This document shows, in pieces, positions 17,084 through 23,741 of a DNA stretch of 64,000 nucleotides. Within the stretch, counting starts at the first letter, position 1; every line of letters starts with the position of its first letter. Both the position numbers and the translations under genes were made by a program. The DNA is taken from NCBI GenBank assembly GCA_035544215.1, contig DATKHY010000007.1, positions 1,550,001 through 1,614,000 on the forward strand. Reading direction: 5' to 3'. The DNA comes from Candidatus Binatia bacterium (lineage in GTDB: Bacteria; Vulcanimicrobiota; Vulcanimicrobiia; Vulcanimicrobiales; Vulcanimicrobiaceae). The notes under the pieces were generated by a model that saw only the letters and a list, made by a program, of their open reading frames with translations, had not been told where the DNA came from and made no database searches.

Positions 17084-17290
17084 TTATACCAGATACGGGA
17101 TCGTCGGCGCGATGCGCTTCAGATCGCCCTTCGCGGTGGGCTGGTCCTTGCGAAACTTGCGCTTGCGCTTACGCGACTTCTTGCTGAGAATATGGCCGCA
17201 GCCGTCGAACTGGTGACGGTGCGTCACCTTGCCCGTCGCGCTGACCTTCACGCGCTTCGCGGTCCCCCGGTGAGTACGAATCTTAGGCAC
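17084..17290 (-). CDS. rpmI: 50S ribosomal protein L35
   Basis: 68-residue basic protein (PKIRTHRGTAKRVKVSATGK, then HQFDGCGHILSKKSRKRKRKFRKD) of the large subunit. GTG start at 17290 overlaps the infC stop by 8 bp, implying translational coupling. It has normal length and order between infC and rplT. Confidence 0.97.
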   Translation of the reverse strand: MPKIRTHRGTAKRVKVSATGKVTHRHQFDGCGHILSKKSRKRKRKFRKDQPTAKGDLKRIAPTIPYLV

Positions 17291-17903
17291 TGGTTCGCTC
17301 CTTCGCTGGTGTCTCGGTTGTCTCGGTTGTCTCGTGCACGATCGGTTTGGTCTCCCGTTCGCGCGGTGTCGAAAACTTCGGCGGACCCGTCGGCGTCATG
17401 CGGGGCGCCATGATCATGAACATGTTCTTGCCTTCGAGCCGCGGCTCACGCTCGACCGTTGCCAACGGCGCCAAGTCCTCGGCCATGCGGTCGAGCAACC
17501 GGCGCCCGAACGACGTGTACGTGATCTCGCGCCCGCGGAACATGATCGTCACCTTGATCTTGCTTCCGTCAAGCAGCAGCCGTTCGGCCATCCGTGCCTT
17601 GGTCTCGTAGTCATGCGTCTCGATCTTCGGCCGCAGCTTCACTTCTTTTAATTCGACGTGGCGCTGTTTCTTGCGAGCGTCCTTGTCCTTCTTCGATTGC
17701 TCGTATTTGAGCCGTCCATAGTCAGCGATCTTACATACGGGCGGCTGCGCGTTCGGCGAGATCTCGATCAGATCGAGCCCCGCGGTTCGCGCGCGCGCCA
17801 ACGCGTCTTCGGTTGGGAGTATCCCGAGTTGGTGTCCGTTTTCGTCGATCACCCGAACCGCACGAATGCGAATTTGATCGTTGACGCGTAGGGGTCGTGC
17901 TAT
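17283..17903 (-). CDS. infC: translation initiation factor IF-3 (probable AUA start)
   Basis: IF-3 binds the 30S subunit and rejects non-AUG starts and non-initiator tRNA. 206 aa: N-domain (RPLRVNDQIRIRAVRVID, GILPTEDAL), linker helix, C-domain (KEVKLRPKIETHDYETKARMAERLL, MFRGREITYTSFG), and a threonine/glutamate-rich extra tail. No ATG or GTG precedes the conserved start. A TTG at 17921 lies in a U-tract without Shine-Dalgarno, whereas GGAG sits eight bases before an ATA at 17903 that yields a standard N-terminus. Rare start codons on infC are known (AUU in E. coli) and serve autoregulation. Confidence 0.95.
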   Translation of the reverse strand: MARPLRVNDQIRIRAVRVIDENGHQLGILPTEDALARARTAGLDLIEISPNAQPPVCKIADYGRLKYEQSKKDKDARKKQRHVELKEVKLRPKIETHDYETKARMAERLLLDGSKIKVTIMFRGREITYTSFGRRLLDRMAEDLAPLATVEREPRLEGKNMFMIMAPRMTPTGPPKFSTPRERETKPIVHETTETTETPAKERTSA

Positions 17904-18036
17904 GAGCTCATCTCCAAACAAAAAAGGCGCTGCCGGAGCAACCCCACCACGGAACCGGCCGAGGGTTCCTTAAAGTGAAGACCGGATCGCCCGTGGGCAT
18001 CCGGTGAGCGGAACGACCCGCTGCTTCGGCCCGCCA
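17904..18036 (-). promoter_or_regulatory. structured 5' leader of infC-rpmI-rplT (candidate L20/attenuator leader)
   Basis: A leader of about 130 nt with two perfect hairpins: 17982-18004 (CCGGAT arms with an inner GCCC/GGGC) and 17951-17969 (GGAACC/GGTTCC). A TTTTTTGTTT tract at 17925-17916 then precedes the Shine-Dalgarno. The segment before the U-tract (CCGGCAGCGCC) can pair with GGCGATCCGG from the first hairpin, giving an alternative structure. Infers transcription attenuation, possibly by L20 as in Bacillus; not proven. Confidence 0.5.
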
Positions 18037-18067
18037 ACCATATCACGCGCGTCCGGGGGAGTGTCAA
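18037..18067 (-). promoter_or_regulatory. sigma70-like promoter of infC operon
   Basis: Perfect TTGACA at 18067-18062 (overlapping the rocD stop codon). AT-rich TGATATGGT lies downstream: TGATAT at 16-nt spacing, GATATG at 17, TATGGT at 19. Start expected near 18032. Confidence 0.55.
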
Positions 18068-19284
18068 GAGTGGGCGGCGAGCTCCCCGACCGCGTCGGCG
18101 AAGTGTTCCAGGAAGTAAGCGGTGGCCTCGTCGTCGATGACCAGCGGCGGCGCGACGCGTAGCACGTACTCGCGGCAGTCCTTGGCCGCGACGCCGCGCT
18201 CCAGCAAAGCGTCGGAGAGGCGCTTCGCAGGGACCGTCAGGGCGATGCCGACGAGCAGACCGCGGCCTCGGACCTCCGTTATCAAGGGTGAAGACAGCGC
18301 GCGTATCCCCCGCATCAGCCGCGCGCCGGCGTAGCGCGAGCGTGCCGGAAGATTTTCGGATACGACCACGTCGAGCGCCGCTTGCGCGACCGCCGAAGCG
18401 AGCGGGTTGCCTCCGAAAGTGCTGCCGTGACTGCCCGGCTCGAACAGCCGCATGAGACCGTCGTTCGCGAGGATTGCCGACACCGGGTAGAAGCCGCCCC
18501 CCAGCGCCTTGCCGACCACCAGCACGTCGGGTCGAACGGCGTCGTAATCGCACGCGAAGAGATCGCCGGTGCGGCCCAGCCCGGTCTGGATCTCGTCGGC
18601 GATGAACAGCACGTCGTGCTCGCGGCACAGCGCCCATGCGCGCTTGATATAACCCTCGGGCGGCACGTTCACGCCGCCTTCGCCCTGAATCGGTTCGATC
18701 AGTATCGCGCATGTGTTCGGCGTGATCGCTCGCTCGAGGGCGTCGGCGTCGCCGAACGGCACCGCGACGAATCCGGGAACGAACGGACCGAACCCGTAAC
18801 GATACTCCGCCGTCGTGCTCGCGCTGACCGCCGCGAGCGTCCGGCCGTGAAAGTTGTCGGAGAAGACGATGATCTCCGCGCGATCCTCGGGTACGCGCTT
18901 CACGTCGTACGCCCAGCGCCGCGCCAGTTTGATCGCCGTCTCGACAGCCTCGACGCCGGTGTTCATCGGGAGCGCCTTGTCGTATCCCGTCAGGCGCGTC
19001 AGCGTCTCGAGGAATCCGGGCAAACGATCGTTGCGCATCGCGCGCGACGTTAGCGTCACCTTCTGCGCCTGCTCGACGAGCGCCGCGTGGATCTGCGGGT
19101 GACAGTGCCCCTGGTTAAGTGCCGAGTACGCGCTCACGCAGTCGAGATAGCGCCTGCCGCCAACGTCCCACAACCAAACGCCCTGCGCGCGCTCGACGAC
19201 GAGATCGAGCGGAGCGTAGTTGTGAGCCCCATAGCGCTCTTCCGCGGCGATCAGTTCGCGCGCACGCTCTGAAAGGAGATACAC
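18064..19284 (-). CDS. rocD: ornithine aminotransferase
   Basis: PLP class III aminotransferase of 406 aa converting ornithine and 2-oxoglutarate to glutamate semialdehyde and glutamate, linking arginine and proline metabolism. Motifs: AEERYGAHNYAPLDLVVERA (typical of ornithine transaminases rather than acetylornithine enzymes), MNTGVEAVETAIKLARRW, LFIADEIQTGLGRTG, and the PLP lysine in VLVVGKALGGGFYP. GTG at 19284 is chosen because the conserved N-terminus follows at once; farther upstream the frame overlaps the divergent hydrolase. No Shine-Dalgarno at usual spacing. Close relatives such as 4-aminobutyrate transaminases are less likely. Confidence 0.85.
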   Translation of the reverse strand: MYLLSERARELIAAEERYGAHNYAPLDLVVERAQGVWLWDVGGRRYLDCVSAYSALNQGHCHPQIHAALVEQAQKVTLTSRAMRNDRLPGFLETLTRLTGYDKALPMNTGVEAVETAIKLARRWAYDVKRVPEDRAEIIVFSDNFHGRTLAAVSASTTAEYRYGFGPFVPGFVAVPFGDADALERAITPNTCAILIEPIQGEGGVNVPPEGYIKRAWALCREHDVLFIADEIQTGLGRTGDLFACDYDAVRPDVLVVGKALGGGFYPVSAILANDGLMRLFEPGSHGSTFGGNPLASAVAQAALDVVVSENLPARSRYAGARLMRGIRALSSPLITEVRGRGLLVGIALTVPAKRLSDALLERGVAAKDCREYVLRVAPPLVIDDEATAYFLEHFADAVGELAAHS

Positions 19285-19296
19285 GCTGAAGCTGTT

Positions 19297-19310
19297 AAGG
19301 ACTTTTCCTT
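19297..19310. promoter_or_regulatory. palindrome AAGGACTTTTCCTT between rocD and hydrolase
   Basis: 5-bp arms (AAGGA/TCCTT) around CTTT. On the plus strand the AAGGA is a Shine-Dalgarno seven bases before the hydrolase TTG. On the minus strand the same sequence lies 21 bases before the rocD GTG. May be an operator in the 24-bp divergent spacer. Confidence 0.3.
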
Positions 19311-20181
19311 GACTACCTGCTTTTCGCTGCTCGACCGTTTGGTGGCGCGGGATTATCCCGCTCTCGCCCCCAACGGACGCACGATCGCCCACGTCCACGG
19401 CGCGCGCACGCGCCGCGCTATTGTCCTGCTGCACGGGCTGAGTACGACGCCGGCGCAGTTCGAACGGGTGGCGCGCGAACTGTTCGCGCGGGGGCACAAT
19501 GTAGTCGTGCCGCGGCTGCCCCATCACGGTCACGCGAACCCGCTTTCGACCGCGCTGGCGCGCTTACGCGCCGAGGAGTTGTACGCAGCCGCCACCGAGT
19601 ACGTCGCGGTGGCTCAAGAGCTGGGAGAACGCGTGACGTTCGCGGGCTTTTCGCTCGGCGGTCTGTTGACGGCCTGGGTCGGGCAGCACTACGCGATCGA
19701 TCGGTGCGTTCCGATCTCGCCTTTTCTCGGTGTCGCGCTGATTCCGAACCGCTTCATGGGCGCGGTCGCAGAAGGGCTACTTCGCCTCCCGAACCGCTTT
19801 CATTGGTGGAATCCGATTCTGCGCGAGCGTGGGCCGGCAAACGGTTATCCGCGCTACTCGACCCACGCGATCGGTCACATGCATCGCATCGCTCGCGCGC
19901 TGTTCGAGGAGGCGCACACGGTCGGGCCGCTCGCCGGACACTTCACCATCGTTACCAACGCGGCCGAGATCGCCGTGAACAACTACGCGATCCGGCGCAT
20001 TTATAAGAGCTGGCGCCGCCAGCGTCCGGGTGCGGTCGAGCTCGTGCGCATTACCGGCCTGCCGCTCTCGCACGACATCGTGTCGCCGCTGCGCCCTTGG
20101 CGGCTCGCCGACCGCGTTTATCCGCACCTGCTCGAGGCGATCGACCCGCAGCGCGACCTGACGCTAAATGTAGCGCCGTAG
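19309..20181 (+). CDS. alpha/beta hydrolase (carboxylesterase/lipase-like)
   Basis: Soluble alpha/beta hydrolase, 290 aa. Oxyanion/early motif VLLHGLSTTPAQF, second loop PRLPHHGHANP, nucleophile elbow GFSLGG and a C-terminal His in LPLSHDIVSP. It resembles monoglyceride-lipase/carboxylesterase Est30-like proteins; the physiological ester is unknown. Start is TTG at 19309, supported by AAGGA seven bases upstream. The 3' end overlaps the convergent GT39 gene by 18 bp. Confidence 0.8.
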   Translation: MTTCFSLLDRLVARDYPALAPNGRTIAHVHGARTRRAIVLLHGLSTTPAQFERVARELFARGHNVVVPRLPHHGHANPLSTALARLRAEELYAAATEYVAVAQELGERVTFAGFSLGGLLTAWVGQHYAIDRCVPISPFLGVALIPNRFMGAVAEGLLRLPNRFHWWNPILRERGPANGYPRYSTHAIGHMHRIARALFEEAHTVGPLAGHFTIVTNAAEIAVNNYAIRRIYKSWRRQRPGAVELVRITGLPLSHDIVSPLRPWRLADRVYPHLLEAIDPQRDLTLNVAP

Positions 20182-21678
20182 CTTCGGCCAATACGCCGTA
20201 AGCGGCGTCGTGATTCCCTCGCAAACCGAGATGTCGAAGCCGTTCTCGAACGGCCTTCCCCACGGATTGCTGAAGCGTGCCGCGACGCGGCGGTCGCGAA
20301 ACAGGTGCTCGTCGCAGTCTCCGTGCACGTCGATGACGACGTTGCCGTCGAAGCCACGTGTTCCCCAGAGCCAGTACTGATTGTGGCCCGAGAGCGCCGG
20401 GGGCAGGCCGTACTGCGGCCCGAAGAAGTCGATGGCGGCCGCCTCGCCGTAGTTGCGCGCGAGAATCGCGGCCCGCGCGCGCTGCTCCGGCGGCAGCGAC
20501 GTATAGACGCGCGCGACGGCGGCGGCCAGCTGCGGCCACCCGTGCATGTCGCCCCAGTCGGGAGGCAGGCTTCCAATGTCCGTTCGCTCGGCCCGTGCCA
20601 GATTCACCTCGCGCGTGAACGCGCGCTGCGCGAAGCCGTCATAGGCCGCCATCGCGCGTTCGTGCAAAACCGGCATGAGCAACGGAACCAGCGCGATGCC
20701 GGCGGCGAGCGCGTAGACGGCGAGCAGGGTCCGCCAACCGACCGCGCGTCGCGTCCACGCCTCTATCGTCACGGCGCCCGCGGCGATCGGGATCGGATAG
20801 ATGTCGCCGGCGTAGTAGTGTTTGCCGTGCAGCGCGATCATCTGCGCGATGACGAGAAGATAGGCAACGCCGAGAAAGTGCGCTTCGCCACGACGCAGCA
20901 GCGCGACGAGTCCGACGATCCACACCGGCGCCAGCAGCGGATGGGTGATCAACGCCTGCGTCGCGACGTATTGCAACGGGGTCAGCGCCTCGTCCTTATA
21001 CTCGCCCGCGTGCAGCAACAGCGTCCACATTGGGTAGCCGTGCGCGGCCTGCCACGCAAAGTTCGGCGCCGCAAGGGCGGCGGCGACGAGCATTCCGCCG
21101 AGGAACCACGGCGTCAGAAGCGCGCGCCGCTGCGGCACGACAAGCAATCCCACCACGATTCCCACGGTGAGAAAGGCGATGCTGTACTTGCTCTCCAGCC
21201 CCACTCCCAATATGACGCCGACGGCCAGCCACCAGCGCGGATCGGCACCCTTGACGATGCGCAAGACGAGCAGCGCCATCAGCGGCCACAGCAACAAGCC
21301 GACGGTGTCCGTCGTGAGCTTCGTGCCGAAATCCATCAGCACGGGGGTCACGGCGGCGACGAGAGCCGCAAAGAATTCCGCGAAGACGCCTCCGCCCAGC
21401 TCGACGGCGAGCAAACACGTCGTATAGACCGAGGCGGCGGCGAAGAGCGCAGGAATCGCGCGAAGGAAGAAGAGCGAGTGTCCGAAGAGCTGCGACCCGG
21501 CCGCCAAGAGCGGCACGACCGGCGGCTGGTCGACGTATCCCCATGCCGGGTGGAAGCCGCAGATTATGAAGTAGAGCTCGTCGCGAAAGAACCCGTAGTG
21601 CGGGTTGCCCACGAGATGCACGAGCAGCGTCGCAAGCGCGGCGACCGGGGGAATGCTCGCGGAGAGCCTCGAGCGCAT
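20164..21678 (-). CDS. GT39-family membrane glycosyltransferase (PMT_2), copy 1
   Basis: Integral-membrane GT-C glycosyltransferase of 504 aa with about 11-12 helices. The first external loop holds the catalytic-type FRDELYF signature after GNPHYG, then GYVDQPPVVPLL, typical of dolichyl/polyprenyl-phosphate sugar transferases (PMT/ArnT-like). The C-terminal soluble part includes NYGEAAAIDFF and GLPPALSGHNQYWLWG. It transfers a lipid-linked sugar to protein or lipid on the outer face; donor and acceptor unknown. Strongly similar to the copy at 23742-25262, including that C-terminal block. Complete, ATG start. Confidence 0.85.
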   Translation of the reverse strand: MRSRLSASIPPVAALATLLVHLVGNPHYGFFRDELYFIICGFHPAWGYVDQPPVVPLLAAGSQLFGHSLFFLRAIPALFAAASVYTTCLLAVELGGGVFAEFFAALVAAVTPVLMDFGTKLTTDTVGLLLWPLMALLVLRIVKGADPRWWLAVGVILGVGLESKYSIAFLTVGIVVGLLVVPQRRALLTPWFLGGMLVAAALAAPNFAWQAAHGYPMWTLLLHAGEYKDEALTPLQYVATQALITHPLLAPVWIVGLVALLRRGEAHFLGVAYLLVIAQMIALHGKHYYAGDIYPIPIAAGAVTIEAWTRRAVGWRTLLAVYALAAGIALVPLLMPVLHERAMAAYDGFAQRAFTREVNLARAERTDIGSLPPDWGDMHGWPQLAAAVARVYTSLPPEQRARAAILARNYGEAAAIDFFGPQYGLPPALSGHNQYWLWGTRGFDGNVVIDVHGDCDEHLFRDRRVAARFSNPWGRPFENGFDISVCEGITTPLTAYWPKLRRYI

Positions 21679-21755
21679 AGCCTAACTCATAAGACATTCG
21701 GCCGCCGCTGGCAATCCCGGCGGATCATGTCACCCCGGTCCGAAGAATGGGGCAC

Positions 21756-22322
21756 ATGACCAAGCAACCGATGAAGCGCTGCAGCTGGGCCCGGTCGGAG
21801 CCGATGATCGCCTATCACGATACAGAGTGGGGCGTGCCGGTGCACGACGACCAAATGCTGTTCGAACTGCTCTGCCTGGAAGGTGCGCAGGCGGGGCTGA
21901 GCTGGGAAACTGTGTTGCGCAAACGCGATCGCTACCGCAGCCTCTTTAAGGACTTCGATCCCGCGGCCGTTGCGCGCTTCACGCCGGCGCGCATCGAGAA
22001 GATCCTCGGGGATCCGGGCATCATCCGCAACCGCGCAAAGGTCGAGTCAGTCGTTGCCAACGCTAAGGCGCTGCTGAAAGTGCGAAAAGAGTTCGGCTCG
22101 TTTGACACGTACATCTGGAGCTTCGTCGACGGCAAGCCCGCCGCCAAACGTCGGCGCTCGACCGCGCAGATCCCGTCGTCGAGCGCGCAATCCCAGGCGA
22201 TGAGCGGCGATCTACGCGCGCGCGGTTTCCGGTTCGTCGGCCCCACGATCTGCTATGCCTTCATGCAGGCCGTCGGGATGGTCAACGACCATCTCGTCAG
22301 CTGCTTCAGGTGTCGATCCTAA
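21756..22322 (+). CDS. tag: DNA-3-methyladenine glycosylase I
   Basis: Base-excision-repair enzyme removing 3-methyladenine from alkylated DNA. 188 aa. The zinc-snap residues of Tag are present: Cys in KRCSW, His in AYHDTEWG, and His/Cys in NDHLVSC. Also LEGAQAGLSWETVLRKR (catalytic-pocket Glu region), GIIRNRAKV and GFRFVGPTICYAFMQA. ATG at 21756 gives the standard start; an in-frame ATG at 21747 adds three residues. No Shine-Dalgarno is clear. Stands alone between two minus-strand genes. Confidence 0.95.
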   Translation: MTKQPMKRCSWARSEPMIAYHDTEWGVPVHDDQMLFELLCLEGAQAGLSWETVLRKRDRYRSLFKDFDPAAVARFTPARIEKILGDPGIIRNRAKVESVVANAKALLKVRKEFGSFDTYIWSFVDGKPAAKRRRSTAQIPSSSAQSQAMSGDLRARGFRFVGPTICYAFMQAVGMVNDHLVSCFRCRS

Positions 22323-22353
22323 TCGTCATGCACGGCTAAGCCCGCCTAAGACT

Positions 22354-22749
22354 TTACGGCTCTGGCGTCGGTTTTGGCGTTTCAGGATGCTCTTCGATCG
22401 GTTGCGGCAGTTGCTTCCCGTCGTTTCCATATCCACGGAGGAACCGCATTCCGAGCTTCCACGACGTCTCGTCCTTGAATGTCACGCGTTTCACGGTGAT
22501 GACTTCGCGCGACATGAGCCTCACGACGCGATCGGACCAGAGGGGGCCGTGCCAACAATGTTCGGCGATGTTAACCGGCGGCGTAAACGTGCCTTGGTCG
22601 ATACCGCCAAAATCGGCTTCGACGGTGCCCGAATAGCTCTCGACCACGAATGAAAAATCGACCGAGGTCGCCACTTTGGTCGAGACGTTTCGAAACGACA
22701 CGCACTGGTTGTAATAACGGCCCGTGTCTGAGTTATGCAGTCCTACCAA
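22354..22749 (-). CDS. hypothetical protein, possibly the downstream part of a nonsense-split gene
   Basis: 131 residues, no family I can name. A beta-rich core with the pattern VSFRNVSTKVATSVDFSFVV ... DQGTFTPPVNIAEHCW and a proline-rich acidic tail (PIEEHPETPKPTPEP). The only possible start in the standard set is a TTG at 22749 without Shine-Dalgarno. The frame is open further back to an in-frame TAG at 22773-22771, immediately beyond which lies the upstream ORF in the same frame. The N-terminus, where a signal peptide is expected for such a protein, is missing. AT-richer than its neighbours. Confidence 0.4.
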   Translation of the reverse strand: MVGLHNSDTGRYYNQCVSFRNVSTKVATSVDFSFVVESYSGTVEADFGGIDQGTFTPPVNIAEHCWHGPLWSDRVVRLMSREVITVKRVTFKDETSWKLGMRFLRGYGNDGKQLPQPIEEHPETPKPTPEP

Positions 22750-22770
22750 ATAAATGTGGATCGGCAGCGA

Positions 22771-23109
22771 CTAGTAATTTCGCACGATGTAACTCTGGAT
22801 CCGAAGCCGCTCGGGCGCGGGGGTGGCTGCGGCGGAAGCGGATGCGTATCGTGTCCAGACTTCGCCGGAGGGCCACGTGATTTTATCGCCGTTGTAACTC
22901 AGAGTGGCCGTCTGCGCCCAGCGTTCGGCAACCAGAGTCGAGGAGACGATGCGAGCGTAGGTGTCTCCGTACTTTGGGTCTTTTATAATTAGCCTCGGGC
23001 TATCGGTGATCGTAATCGGCTCCTGCGGGATTATGCTGGAGCCGGAGCGGCACCAGGTGCCTAGAAATCCGCTGTTCGCCAGCGCAGCGCTGTTGCTGGC
23101 GAATCTCAC
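22771..23109 (-). CDS. hypothetical protein, possibly the upstream part of a nonsense-split gene
   Basis: 112 residues. The recognisable feature is GFLGTWCRSGSSIIP near the start and WPSGEVWTRYASASAAATP later; function unknown. GTG at 23109 is chosen because AAGGA lies seven bases upstream; an ATG at 23130 adds seven residues. Its TAG stop is in frame with the following ORF, whose translation resumes directly after it. It is 40 bp downstream of the secreted protein gene on the same strand, so probably cotranscribed. Confidence 0.4.
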   Translation of the reverse strand: MRFASNSAALANSGFLGTWCRSGSSIIPQEPITITDSPRLIIKDPKYGDTYARIVSSTLVAERWAQTATLSYNGDKITWPSGEVWTRYASASAAATPAPERLRIQSYIVRNY

Positions 23110-23149
23110 ACTAGCATCCTTCCATATCATGTGCGGGCCGCTTTGCGAG

Positions 23150-23575
23150 TTAGGGCCTAGGCTTACACGGGAAGTCTTGGGTGGCGTTTCCCTCACTCTC
23201 CTGTGGAAATGGGGAACGACCCACGAAGGCGTAAACGAGTTTTTCGTACGCCGTCTGCCCACTGGGGCACGTCTGTCTGCCGGACACGATCAGCAGCGCA
23301 GGGTAGTTGTGAAAGTGCCCGGCAACGCAGCTTGGCTCACAATCGTTTACTACACCCGTACCCTTGCCGGCGGCGAATGACTCGCCCCATCCCGTCCATT
23401 GAATGTGCTCGATGCGAAAGTTCGCGTCGGCGCACGCGAGTGTCACACTCGTTGGCTTGACGACCGGGCGTCCTAAGCAATCTGGAAGAGCGACCGTCGA
23501 AGTTCGGGCTACCCCCGGCGTTGCACAAAATTCCAGGCCTACGATTATCAATGCGATCAGAGTTGCTAAACGCAT
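23150..23575 (-). CDS. secreted cysteine-containing hypothetical protein
   Basis: 141 residues with a signal peptide (MRLATLIALIIVGLEFCATPGVA). The mature domain carries VTLACADANFRIEHIQWTGW and NDCEPSCVAGHFHNYPA, a pattern I associate with short exported proteins of unknown role in actinobacteria and relatives. At least five cysteines could form disulfides. The ATG at 23575 follows GGAGG by one base, an unusually short spacing, so the true start may differ slightly. Base composition is lower in GC than flanking genes. Confidence 0.6.
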   Translation of the reverse strand: MRLATLIALIIVGLEFCATPGVARTSTVALPDCLGRPVVKPTSVTLACADANFRIEHIQWTGWGESFAAGKGTGVVNDCEPSCVAGHFHNYPALLIVSGRQTCPSGQTAYEKLVYAFVGRSPFPQESEGNATQDFPCKPRP

Positions 23576-23644
23576 ACCTCCTCCAAAATATGGACGGGCG
23601 TTTTGACCGGTTGGAAGGCCTAAACGCCTGCCGGCTTCCCTTTG

Positions 23645-23665
23645 GCACCCAAGTTAGCACCCAAG
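23645..23665. repeat. 9-bp direct repeat GCACCCAAG
   Basis: Two copies (23645-23653 and 23657-23665) separated by 3 bp in the 166-bp spacer after GT39 copy 2. I see nothing else in this spacer. Confidence 0.4.
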
Positions 23666-23741
23666 CCCTCGGAAGCCTGTTGGGCCCACGCCCCCGACCC
23701 GCCGGCCTCGAAGTCGCGGATCCCCAAAACCGCGAGCTGCT

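Noticed and set aside
22771-22773. UAG recoding (readthrough or pyrrolysine)
   Set aside because: TAG is used as an ordinary stop by several genes here and there is no pyl gene or readthrough context.
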